The notes under the pieces: model-generated | The model's input: only the letters and a program-made list of their open reading frames with translations | What the model was told of the DNA's origin: nothing | Databases searched by the model: none | In this document: positions 1 through 6,260 of the stretch, piece after piece | How positions within the stretch are numbered: the stretch's first letter is position 1 | Layout: each line of letters begins with the position of its first letter | Program-made: the position numbers and the translations under genes | Source: Pseudomonadota bacterium | GTDB taxonomy: Bacteria > Pseudomonadota > Alphaproteobacteria > Rhizobiales > Xanthobacteraceae | NCBI GenBank assembly: GCA_023423415.1 | Contig: JAFAFP010000086.1 | Coordinates: forward strand, 1-8,650 | Reading direction: 5' to 3' | DNA length: 8,650 nt

Positions 1-11
1 CCTCACCCTAA

Positions 12-34
12 CCCTCTCCCCACAGGGGAGAGGG
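12..34. repeat. Perfect 10-bp inverted repeat (dispersed-repeat-like hairpin)
   Basis: CCCTCTCCCC (12-21) and GGGGAGAGGG (25-34) are exact reverse complements around a 3-base ACA loop. The preceding bases CCTCACCCTAA (1-11) are typical of the flank of a short repeat found many times between genes in Bradyrhizobium-like and other proteobacterial genomes; that link is from memory, not from a search. It lies 33 bases upstream of the GTPase start. It could act as a terminator-like structure for a gene to the left, but no T run follows on the plus strand (next bases AACGGATCG). Confidence 0.7.
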
Positions 35-67
35 AACGGATCGAGTCCATGTCTGCTTTAGAGTGCT

Positions 68-1126
68 ATGAACGACCTCTTCCGTTCTCCTGATGCCGGA
101 TTGTTCGGCCGCCGGCTGCGCCATGAACGTGGCGCGCGCATTCCTGTGATTGTGGTCACGGGCTTTCTCGGCGCCGGCAAGACGACCCTGGTGAAGAACT
201 TCATCGAGAGCGCGGCAGGGCAGGGCACGGCTGTCGTGGTCAACGAATTTGGCGCGGAAGGCATCGATAATGCCTTGCTCCGCTCCAGTGCCGACGAGAT
301 CATCCTGCTCGGCAATGGCTGCCTGTGCTGCAATGTGCGGTCCGATCTGCAGGTGGCGCTGCGCAAACTCGTGACCGACCGAGAGCGTGGACTTATTCCG
401 CATTTTCAGCGTGTCGTCATCGAGACGTCGGGACTTGCCGATCCGGGACCGATCCTGCGCACCTTTGCGACCGATCGTGCACTCGGCGGCGAATATTATG
501 TCGAGGCTGTCATCACCGCTGCCGATGCCGTGAACGGTCTTACGACGCTCGACGAATTTCCCGAGGCGCGACGGCAGGCGATGATGGCCGACACGATCGT
601 CGTGACCAAAACCGATATTGCCTCGTCCGGAAAAGATGGTGCGCTGATCGCACGCCTGAGATCGCTCAATCCGCGGGCCGGGATCATACTCGCTCGGCGT
701 GGTCCGGCGGATGCTGACGCCTTCATCGGCGGCAGCGTAGCATCGCACTCTGGCAATGATTTCTTTGCTGAAGCCGTTCACGCCGATCAGATCGTCAGCT
801 TCACGCTGAGATGGGACGAGCCTCTGCCCTGGACGGTCGTTGCGCGTACGATGGAAACGCTGATGGCCTTGCGTGGCAACGATATCCTTCGCGCCAAGGG
901 CATTCTGGACGTCCAAGGCTGTACCGGTCCGGTGGTGGTGCAGTTCGTGCAGCATTTGGCGCATCCGCCAGCCGAATTGCAGGCATGGCCGGATGACAAA
1001 CGCGCGAGCCGGCTTGTCTTCATCACCCGCGACATCGGGGAGCGTGACGTGAGCGCGCTGTTTGATGCGGTCACTCGTTTGGTCGACCATTCCCGCCAAG
1101 GAACCAGCGCACAACGTCGTCCGTGA
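68..1126 (+). CDS. CobW/COG0523-family P-loop GTPase (putative metal chaperone)
   Basis: A 352-aa cytoplasmic G3E-family GTPase. Members use GTP to deliver or insert metal ions (zinc, cobalt for B12, nickel) into client proteins. Visible motifs: Walker A GFLGAGKTT at residues 32-40; the family-defining CxCC site (C85, C87, C88) inside GNGCLCC; the ETSG switch at 119-122; and TKTD at 180-183 as the guanine-specificity motif. A CobW C-terminal domain spans about 243-340, including SFTLRW, ILRAKGIL and a VQHLAHPP segment. The start is well fixed: an in-frame TAG lies at 59-61, so ATG 68 is the first ATG available. It gives about 22 more residues before the P-loop than the shortest family members, and the only purine-rich stretch (GAG at 61-63) is too close for a normal Shine-Dalgarno site. 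The His-rich linker many relatives carry between the domains is absent; around 223-238 only isolated His residues (H227, H238) occur. No metal-transport or cobalamin gene is adjacent, so the metal and client are unknown. It converges with the TetR gene 39 bases away. Confidence 0.93.
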   Translation: MNDLFRSPDAGLFGRRLRHERGARIPVIVVTGFLGAGKTTLVKNFIESAAGQGTAVVVNEFGAEGIDNALLRSSADEIILLGNGCLCCNVRSDLQVALRKLVTDRERGLIPHFQRVVIETSGLADPGPILRTFATDRALGGEYYVEAVITAADAVNGLTTLDEFPEARRQAMMADTIVVTKTDIASSGKDGALIARLRSLNPRAGIILARRGPADADAFIGGSVASHSGNDFFAEAVHADQIVSFTLRWDEPLPWTVVARTMETLMALRGNDILRAKGILDVQGCTGPVVVQFVQHLAHPPAELQAWPDDKRASRLVFITRDIGERDVSALFDAVTRLVDHSRQGTSAQRRP

Positions 1127-1165
1127 CGGTGCGGAGGCTGAGCAATTTGACCAGGACGGTGACTG

Positions 1166-1840
1166 CTATGGCCGCAGATAGCCAAGCACGACCTCTTCGA
1201 TGTGCTTGCCACGTTCGGCGAGAGCATCATCTTCGTTGAGGTCGCGACCGAAGATGGTCGATAGCGTGAAGCGGTTTGACAGATAGAAAAAGCCAAGTGA
1301 CGCAATGCTCACGTAGAGCTGGACCGGATCAACGCCGGGACGGAACACCTTCGCGCGTACGCCTCGTTCGAGCAGCGCCGAGATGATTCCGACCAATGGC
1401 GAGTGCAGGTCGCGGATCTTTTTCGACGTCTTCAGATGCCGCGCACGATGCAAATTTTCCGTATTCAGCAGGCTCAGGAATTCGGGATGCTCGATGAAGT
1501 AGCTCCAGGTGAAGGCGACCAGCTCACGCATCCCTTCGACGGGATCACGGTCGGTCAGATGCAAACCGATTTCAGCGTTGCGGATATCGGCATAGGTTTC
1601 TTCCAGTACGGCGAGGTAAAGGCCGTTTTTGTCGCCGAAGTAATAATAGATCATCCGCTTGTTGACGCCGGAACGCTGCGCAATCTCATCGACGCGAGCG
1701 CCATCGAGGCCGTGTGTGGCAAATTCCTCCGTCGCCGCCGCGAGGATCACTGCGCGTGTGCGTTCAGGGTCGCGCTCGCCGGGAGGGCGACGAGGGGGTT
1801 TGGGTTTGGAATTGGTCGCGTCCATCGCGGTACTCGGCAC
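1166..1840 (-). CDS. TetR/AcrR-family transcriptional regulator
   Basis: A 224-aa one-component regulator. Residues 1-22 are a Pro/Lys/Arg-rich leader. The N-terminal helix-turn-helix domain covers about 26-72: VILAAATEEFATHG is followed by VDEIAQRSGVNKRMIYYYFGDKNGL, whose YYYFGDK segment is the classic end of the TetR recognition helix region. Residues 75-224 form the helical ligand-binding and dimerisation half, ending with a conserved-looking EEVVLGYL stretch. The start is uncertain: GTG at 1840 gives 224 aa, while ATG at 1825 (residue 6) gives 219 aa and has a GAG 7 bases upstream; neither has a strong ribosome binding site. It is transcribed in the same direction as the upstream hydratase/dehydrogenase gene but separated by 219 bases, so it probably has its own promoter. 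The palindromes at 1946-1974 would suit autorepression. Its effector is unknown; an acyl-CoA or organic acid would fit the neighbours (inference). Confidence 0.93.
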   Translation of the reverse strand: MPSTAMDATNSKPKPPRRPPGERDPERTRAVILAAATEEFATHGLDGARVDEIAQRSGVNKRMIYYYFGDKNGLYLAVLEETYADIRNAEIGLHLTDRDPVEGMRELVAFTWSYFIEHPEFLSLLNTENLHRARHLKTSKKIRDLHSPLVGIISALLERGVRAKVFRPGVDPVQLYVSIASLGFFYLSNRFTLSTIFGRDLNEDDALAERGKHIEEVVLGYLRP

Positions 1841-1945
1841 CTATCTGCCGCCATCAGAGCGGAAATCGATGAAGGAGTGAAGGGCCGCCTGAAACAGCGC
1901 GCCCGGCACGCCGCCGGTTACCTTCAACTAACGCTACACATACCC

Positions 1946-1974
1946 AGCACACGCGTGCTCACGAACATACGTTC
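1946..1974. promoter_or_regulatory. Candidate TetR operator: two adjacent imperfect palindromes
   Basis: AGCACACGCGTGCT (1946-1959) is a 14-base palindrome with one mismatched pair, and GAACATACGTTC (1963-1974) is a 12-base palindrome with one mismatched pair. They lie 3 bases apart and about 105-150 bases upstream of the TetR start, in the only noncoding stretch before it. TetR repressors commonly bind palindromes of this size near their own promoter. No convincing -35/-10 pair was recognised, so the assignment rests on position and symmetry only. Confidence 0.3.
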
Positions 1975-1984
1975 ACGTAGCCGC

Positions 1985-2013
1985 CTGCTGGCCGGCGACG
2001 GACCGGCCATCAG
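1985..2013 (-). terminator. GC-rich stem-loop after the hydratase/dehydrogenase gene
   Basis: TGGCCGG (1989-1995) pairs perfectly with CCGGCCA (2003-2009) around a 7-base loop. After one mismatch (1988/2010), CTG (1985-1987) pairs with CAG (2011-2013). It sits 47 bases past the stop of the minus-strand gene ending at 2060. No T run follows on the minus strand, so it may be a Rho-assisted 3' end, an mRNA-stabilising hairpin, or chance. Confidence 0.3.
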
Positions 2014-2059
2014 AGATCGTTGTCGACGCCCCCAGGAGCGGTAATTGCGACAGCAAGGC

Positions 2060-4150
2060 TCAAGCGTTCTTTCCGAACGATCCGAAACCGTTGCCTTCCG
2101 CTGCGAGTTTGACCAGCAGCGCCGCCGGCTCATGCTTCGTATCGCCGGTCTGTCGTGCAAATTCGGTCAGCCGATCGCGAATGTAAGGCAGGCCGACCTG
2201 ATCGGCGTAATACATGAGGCCACCGCGCCAGATCGGGAAGCCGTAGCCATAGACCCAGATCACGTCGATATCGCCGGACCGCTGGGCAATGCCTTCCTCG
2301 AGAATGCGGGCACCTTCATTGATCATTGGGAACAGCAAGCGCTCGAGAATCTCGTCGCGGCTAAGCGGCTTGCGCGTGATGCCAAGGCGCTGCGATGTCG
2401 CAACGATAAGCGCTTCCACTTCAGGATCTGGCTTGGGCGTCCGCGAGCCGGACTCGTAAAGGTAGAACCCCTTGCCAGTCTTCTGGCCGAAGCGGCCCAT
2501 TTCGCAAAGCTGGTCGGCGATCTCGGCCCGCGCGCCTTGAGCTTTCCGCATACGCCAGGAAATATCGAGACCGGCAAGGTCGCTGACGCCAAATGGTCCG
2601 AGCGGGAAGCCGAACGAGGTCAGAGCGCCATCCACATCCTGCGGCAGCGCGCCTTCAAGCAGAAGACGTTCCGCCTCGGTCGAGCGCACGCGCAGGATGC
2701 GGTTTCCGACAAAGCCGTGACACACGCCGACGACGACCGGCACTTTGCCGATCTTTCGGGCAACGGAAATTGCGGTCGCGAGCAGTTCGGGTTTGGTATC
2801 CGCGCCGCGTACAATCTCCAAGAGGCGCATGATGTTCGCCGGGCTGAAGAAATGCATGCCAAGCACGGATTCGGGACGCTTGGTGAAATGCGCGATCTCG
2901 TTCACATCGAGATACGATGTGTTGGTAGCGAGGATTGCGCCCGGTTTGCTGGTCGCGTCCAGTTTGCCCATGACGTCGCGCTTGACGCCGATGTCCTCGA
3001 AAACGGCTTCGATCACAAGGTCCGCGTCAGCAACCCCGCTGACATCCGTTGTGCCGTTCATCAGGCCGAGCCGGATATCGACATCTTCCGAGCTCATGCC
3101 GCCGCGCTTGGCGGTGGCCTGATAGTTCTTGGCGACCAGATCAAGGCCGCGCTTCAGCGCTTCGTCACTGGTTTCGAGAATGGTGACGGGGATGCCGGCA
3201 TTGGCAAAGCACATGGCGATGCCGCCGCCCATCGTGCCGGCGCCGATCACGGCTGCGCGCTTGATGTCGCGCGGCTTGGCGTCTTTGGGCAGGTCGGCGA
3301 CTTTCGCGGCCTCCCGTTCGGCAAAGAAGATATGACGTTGCGCCTTGGACTGATCGCCGGCCTTCAGTTCGGCAAAGATGTCGCGCTCGCGAACGAGCGC
3401 CTCGTCAACCGGAACATCGAGAACCCACCGCAACGCTTCGATCGCCTTGGCCGGAGCATGCAGGCCGCGTGAGCGCTTCGCGTAGGGTGCGGAGAGTTCA
3501 TCGAACCTGGCCGGATTGGCACGCAACTCGGCCAGCTTGTCGTCGCGATCGCGGGTGCGGGCGAGAGGGCGTTTCTCCGCGATCACCCGTTTTGCAAATT
3601 CGATGGCAGAACTGGTCAGATCGTCGGAGACGATCTCGTCGACCAAGCCCGAATTCAGTGCGTCGTCGGCATCGATCGGGTCGCCGGACAGGATCATGGC
3701 CATGGCCTTTTCCATGCCGACAAGACGCGGCAGGCGCTGGGTGCCGCCGGCGCCCGGCATCAGGCCAAGCTTGATTTCCGGCAGGCCCAGCTTGGCTCCC
3801 GGCGCACCGACACGGAAATGACAGCCCAGTGCGATCTCAAGTCCTGCCCCAAGCGCCGTGCCGTGCAGGGCGGCTACAACCGGCTTGGGCATCGTCTCGA
3901 TAGTCTCGATCACATCGCCCGTAGTCGGCGACGTCGGCGGGCGGTTGAATTCGGTAATGTCGGCGCCGGCAATGAACGTACGGCCCGCGGCCGTGATCAC
4001 GATGCCCTCGACCGCTGCATCGTTACGTGCCTTCTCAAGCGCATCGGTCAGGCCCTTGCGCATCGCGGAGCTGAGCGCATTCACGGGCGGGTTGTTGACG
4101 GTGATGACCGCGATCGAACCCTCACGGCGAAACTCGACGATATCCGGCAC
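2060..4150 (-). CDS. Bifunctional enoyl-CoA hydratase / 3-hydroxyacyl-CoA dehydrogenase (FadB/FadJ-like)
   Basis: A 696-aa two-enzyme protein for the middle steps of beta-oxidation: hydration of trans-2-enoyl-CoA, then NAD-dependent oxidation of 3-hydroxyacyl-CoA. The N-terminal crotonase domain (about 1-190) has the oxyanion-hole segment FIAGADI (59-65) and HGTALGAG, with E105 and E125 at the 20-residue spacing of E. coli FadB E119/E139. A linker (190-295) leads to the Rossmann domain with GAGTMGGG (303-310), then GMHFFSP with H433 and E445 at the His/Glu spacing of FadB H450/E462, and VCHGFVGNR (476-484). Two C-terminal dehydrogenase domains follow (about 485-575 and 600-690). Length matches the bacterial peroxisomal-type bifunctional enzyme, about 30 residues shorter than FadB. 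The frame stays open upstream to 4348, but homology begins at PDIVEFRREG and an AGGA lies 9 bases before GTG 4150, so that start is preferred. No thiolase or acyl-CoA dehydrogenase adjoins it, so its acyl chain is unknown. It is divergent from the aldolase/binding-protein pair. Confidence 0.94.
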   Translation of the reverse strand: MPDIVEFRREGSIAVITVNNPPVNALSSAMRKGLTDALEKARNDAAVEGIVITAAGRTFIAGADITEFNRPPTSPTTGDVIETIETMPKPVVAALHGTALGAGLEIALGCHFRVGAPGAKLGLPEIKLGLMPGAGGTQRLPRLVGMEKAMAMILSGDPIDADDALNSGLVDEIVSDDLTSSAIEFAKRVIAEKRPLARTRDRDDKLAELRANPARFDELSAPYAKRSRGLHAPAKAIEALRWVLDVPVDEALVRERDIFAELKAGDQSKAQRHIFFAEREAAKVADLPKDAKPRDIKRAAVIGAGTMGGGIAMCFANAGIPVTILETSDEALKRGLDLVAKNYQATAKRGGMSSEDVDIRLGLMNGTTDVSGVADADLVIEAVFEDIGVKRDVMGKLDATSKPGAILATNTSYLDVNEIAHFTKRPESVLGMHFFSPANIMRLLEIVRGADTKPELLATAISVARKIGKVPVVVGVCHGFVGNRILRVRSTEAERLLLEGALPQDVDGALTSFGFPLGPFGVSDLAGLDISWRMRKAQGARAEIADQLCEMGRFGQKTGKGFYLYESGSRTPKPDPEVEALIVATSQRLGITRKPLSRDEILERLLFPMINEGARILEEGIAQRSGDIDVIWVYGYGFPIWRGGLMYYADQVGLPYIRDRLTEFARQTGDTKHEPAALLVKLAAEGNGFGSFGKNA

Positions 4151-4159
4151 TATGATTGA

Positions 4160-4163
4160 TCCT
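4160..4163 (-). promoter_or_regulatory. Ribosome binding site deciding the GTG start at 4150
   Basis: Minus-strand AGGA, 9 bases upstream of GTG 4148-4150. It supports beginning the hydratase/dehydrogenase here. The 66 upstream in-frame codons include a Pro/His-rich stretch unlike any crotonase N-terminus and extend into the next gene's start region. Confidence 0.6.
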
Positions 4164-4183
4164 GCGCAAGAACGGGGTGAGCC

Positions 4184-4201
4184 CCGGTGGGCCCGGTGGG
4201 C
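4184..4201. repeat. Tandem 9-mer CCGGTGGGC x2
   Basis: CCGGTGGGC occurs twice head to tail with no mismatch (4184-4192 and 4193-4201), starting 33 bases upstream of the minus-strand GTG start. In that position it could be part of the 5' leader or a protein-binding site for the hydratase/dehydrogenase gene. In GC-rich DNA a short tandem can also arise by slippage with no role. Confidence 0.6.
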
Positions 4202-4338
4202 GGCATGTTTATGAAGGGGGGGAGGCAGTGTCAAACCGGCGCTCTGCCATGCATTCAAACCCCTGCGGCATATAGCGATTGCCGTCCTCGTCCGGGCATG
4301 CATGATCCCCACCGTCGTTAAGAACGAAAGGAAGGCCA

Positions 4339-5160
4339 GTGGCTTCAATAACAGACAAGACCCGGGTGGAGGTTGCGCTCGGCAATCGCATTCTCGCCCA
4401 TGAGGGCGTTCTCGATGCTTTCGGACATGTCAGCATCCGTCATCCCACCAATCCCGACCGCTATTTCCTCTCGCGCTCCCGCGCTCCGGAACTCGTCGAA
4501 CCGGGCGACGTGCTGGAATACGATCTCGATTCGAATCCGGTGAAGCCGACCAAGGACCGCCTTTACGCAGAGCGCGTGATTCATGGCGAGATCTACAAAG
4601 CACGGCCGGACGTCATGGCGGTGGTGCATCACCACGCTCCAGCGGTTATGCCATTCTGCATTTCCGGTGTGGAATTGAAGCCAGTCATGCACCTTGGCGC
4701 GGTTATCGGCGAGAAGGTGCCGTTCTGGGATCAGTATGACGAATTTGGCGACACCAATCTTTTGCTGGTCAAGCCGGAAGAGGGAGCTTCACTTGCGCGC
4801 GCCCTCGGCAATGCACCGCTCGTTCTGATGAAAGGACACGGAGCGACTGTTGTCGGTAACAACGTGCAGGAACTGGTATTTCGTGCAATCTACTCGTGCC
4901 GCAATGCCGAGTATCAATTCCTCGCCAAGATGCTTGGCAATGTCACCACACTCCGCCCCGGCGAAGTGCAGAAATCGTCGGAAATCTACGCGATGCCGAC
5001 CTCAAGTTTCCGCACCTGGGAGTACTGGTCTTCACGGCTTGAAAAATCGGGCAACGGAGTCCGTCTGCGCAGCAGCGGCAAAAAGGCCGTTGGCTCGGGC
5101 CGCAAGCGTGCTAGCGTGACGAAAACCAAGGCAAAAAAAGCGAAAGGGAGGAAACGATGA
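4339..5160 (+). CDS. Class II aldolase/adducin-fold protein with lysine-rich tail
   Basis: A 273-aa cytoplasmic protein of the class II aldolase/adducin family; members are zinc-dependent aldolases, epimerases or decarboxylases acting on small (often phosphorylated) sugars and oxo-acids. The fold covers about 1-232. Putative metal ligands are H97 and H99 in VVHHHAP and H167 in KGHG; E78 sits 19 residues before H97, as the catalytic Glu73 does before His92 in fuculose-phosphate aldolase FucA. The enzymatic core therefore looks intact. Residues 242-273 are an added basic tail with 15 Lys/Arg among 32 residues and no acidic residue, rich in Ala, Ser and Gly and probably disordered. The start is GTG 4339, with AAAGGAAGG (4327-4335) correctly spaced. 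Its TGA overlaps the next gene's ATG (ATGA at 5157-5160), and the tail codons also hold that gene's ribosome binding site, so the two are translationally coupled. Substrate is unknown; no sugar kinase is nearby. Confidence 0.9.
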   Translation: MASITDKTRVEVALGNRILAHEGVLDAFGHVSIRHPTNPDRYFLSRSRAPELVEPGDVLEYDLDSNPVKPTKDRLYAERVIHGEIYKARPDVMAVVHHHAPAVMPFCISGVELKPVMHLGAVIGEKVPFWDQYDEFGDTNLLLVKPEEGASLARALGNAPLVLMKGHGATVVGNNVQELVFRAIYSCRNAEYQFLAKMLGNVTTLRPGEVQKSSEIYAMPTSSFRTWEYWSSRLEKSGNGVRLRSSGKKAVGSGRKRASVTKTKAKKAKGRKR

Positions 5161-6113
5161 AATCTGCCAGGGCGCTGATAGGCGCGGCGATACTCGCCAC
5201 GCTGGCGAATGCGCCAGCGCTCGCGCAGGACGCGCTGAAAATTGCCATCGGCCAAATCAATAACTGGGAAAACCAGCCGCCCACGCTCGGTCAGGATGCT
5301 GGCATCTTTGCAAAGCATAATCTGAAAATGGAAGCGGTCGGCACCCAGGGAGCCGGTGAGACCATTCAAGCGGTGATTTCCGGCAGCGCCGATCTTGGTG
5401 CTGGCGTCGGTGTGGCGGGTGCGATGCGCGCCTTCGCAAAGGGAGCGCCGGTGCGCATATTGCTGCCGGCCTTTACCGGTACCGGCGATCTCTATTGGTA
5501 TGTGAAAGCAGATTCGCCGATCAAGACGGCGAAGGATATTACTGACAAGCACACCATCGCCTATTCGACCAGCGGTTCGTCGAGTAACAATCTGGTGCTA
5601 GCGTTCAACCAGGAGCTTGGCGTGAAAGCCAAGCCGACGGCGACCGGTGGCCCTCCCGGCACACTGACGTCCGTCATGAGCGGGCAGATCGACATCGGCT
5701 GGGCTGCGCCACCCTTTGGCGTCAAGGAGATCAAGGAAGGCAAGATACGCATTGTCCTGCGCGGCAGCGATGTCCCTTCGCTGAAGGGGCAGACGGTGCG
5801 CGCGATCATTGTCAACGCCGATGCGCTGAAGAACAAGAAAGACGCGATCATGCGCTTCGTGAAGGCATATCGCGAAAGCGTGGACTGGATGTATTCCGAT
5901 CCCAAGGCGATCGCGATGTATGCGCAGAAGATCAAGGCCGACGAGGGGATGCTGAAGGAGTCCATCGCTGAATTCCATCCCAAGAATGCGCTGCAATCCG
6001 ACAAGATGGCCGACCTTGACGGGGCGGTGAAGGATGCGGTGAAGCTGAAGTTTCTGGACGCTCCCCTGACCAAGGAGCAAGTGACGGAGTTCTTGCAGAT
6101 TCCTTCGCGTTAA
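5157..6113 (+). CDS. Periplasmic ABC transporter substrate-binding protein (NMT1/TauA/SsuA-like)
   Basis: A 318-aa exported solute-binding protein of the NMT1/SsuA type, whose relatives capture sulfonates, thiamine precursors, nitrate or aromatic acids for ABC import. Residues 1-23 are a signal peptide: MKSAR, a hydrophobic core, then an ALA-QD signal peptidase I site (cleavage after A23). There is no lipobox Cys. The mature protein shows the usual order: IAIGQINNW, then TLGQDAGIFAKHNL (about 43-56), EAVGTQGAGETIQAVISGSADLG in two pieces across 59-81, the lobe-crossing TSGSSSNNL (138-146), and a second-lobe GQIDIGWAAPPFG (176-188). ATG 5157 is preceded by AGGGAGG (5145-5151) 5 bases upstream and overlaps the aldolase-fold gene stop. 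No permease or ATPase follows: the next gene lies on the other strand after a terminator, so it must share a transporter encoded elsewhere or serve another role. Ligand unknown. Confidence 0.92.
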   Translation: MKSARALIGAAILATLANAPALAQDALKIAIGQINNWENQPPTLGQDAGIFAKHNLKMEAVGTQGAGETIQAVISGSADLGAGVGVAGAMRAFAKGAPVRILLPAFTGTGDLYWYVKADSPIKTAKDITDKHTIAYSTSGSSSNNLVLAFNQELGVKAKPTATGGPPGTLTSVMSGQIDIGWAAPPFGVKEIKEGKIRIVLRGSDVPSLKGQTVRAIIVNADALKNKKDAIMRFVKAYRESVDWMYSDPKAIAMYAQKIKADEGMLKESIAEFHPKNALQSDKMADLDGAVKDAVKLKFLDAPLTKEQVTEFLQIPSR

Positions 6114-6121
6114 AGCGTTAG

Positions 6122-6163
6122 GCGTGTCGGACAGCGAGCATGGGATCGCTGCCGACATGCTTT
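6122..6163 (+). terminator. Stem-loop terminator after the binding-protein gene
   Basis: GCGTGTCGGACAGCGA (6122-6137) pairs with TCGCTGCCGACATGC (6146-6160) around an 8-base loop, with one G-T wobble and one bulged A. Three T follow (6161-6163). It starts 9 bases after the TAA of the binding-protein gene, as expected of an intrinsic terminator, though the T run is short. It lies in the convergent gap 6114-6260 and could also slow transcripts arriving on the minus strand. Confidence 0.65.
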
Positions 6164-6260
6164 AAGCTGCGATCAAACGGATGCGTAAGCCAATAGGACG
6201 TCCACGCTCGGCATGAAGGTCGGCATTTTACGGGCCGCGCAGGACGAGTCTGTATGAAGC

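Larger units (their letters stand above)
4151..4338. promoter_or_regulatory. Divergent intergenic promoter region
   Basis: These 188 bases separate the start of the minus-strand hydratase/dehydrogenase from that of the plus-strand aldolase-fold gene, so both promoters should lie here. I found no convincing -35/-10 pair for either direction. The region includes a tandem 9-mer (4184-4201), a G run (4216-4222), and a Shine-Dalgarno-like AAAGGAAGG (4327-4335) for the plus-strand gene. The promoter role is inferred from geometry. Confidence 0.5.

Noticed and set aside
8..1114. Long minus-strand open frame (368 codons) opposite the GTPase gene
   Set aside because: It mirrors nearly the whole GTPase gene, whose P-loop, CxCC and guanine motifs are unmistakable. 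The antisense product shows no recognisable domain; long antisense frames are common in GC-rich DNA.
1403..2044. Plus-strand open frame of 213 codons opposite the TetR gene
   Set aside because: It is antisense to a clear helix-turn-helix gene and runs into intergenic DNA with a basic, low-complexity C-terminus.
2045..3472. Plus-strand open frame of 475 codons opposite the hydratase/dehydrogenase gene
   Set aside because: The minus strand encodes complete crotonase and dehydrogenase domains with catalytic residues. The plus-strand product has low-complexity, His/Arg/Ala-rich composition and no domain I recognise.
4251..4276. Possible promoter boxes TTCAAA and CATATA upstream of the aldolase-fold gene
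   Set aside because: The boxes are only 9 bases apart, too close for a sigma-70 promoter, and neither matches consensus well.
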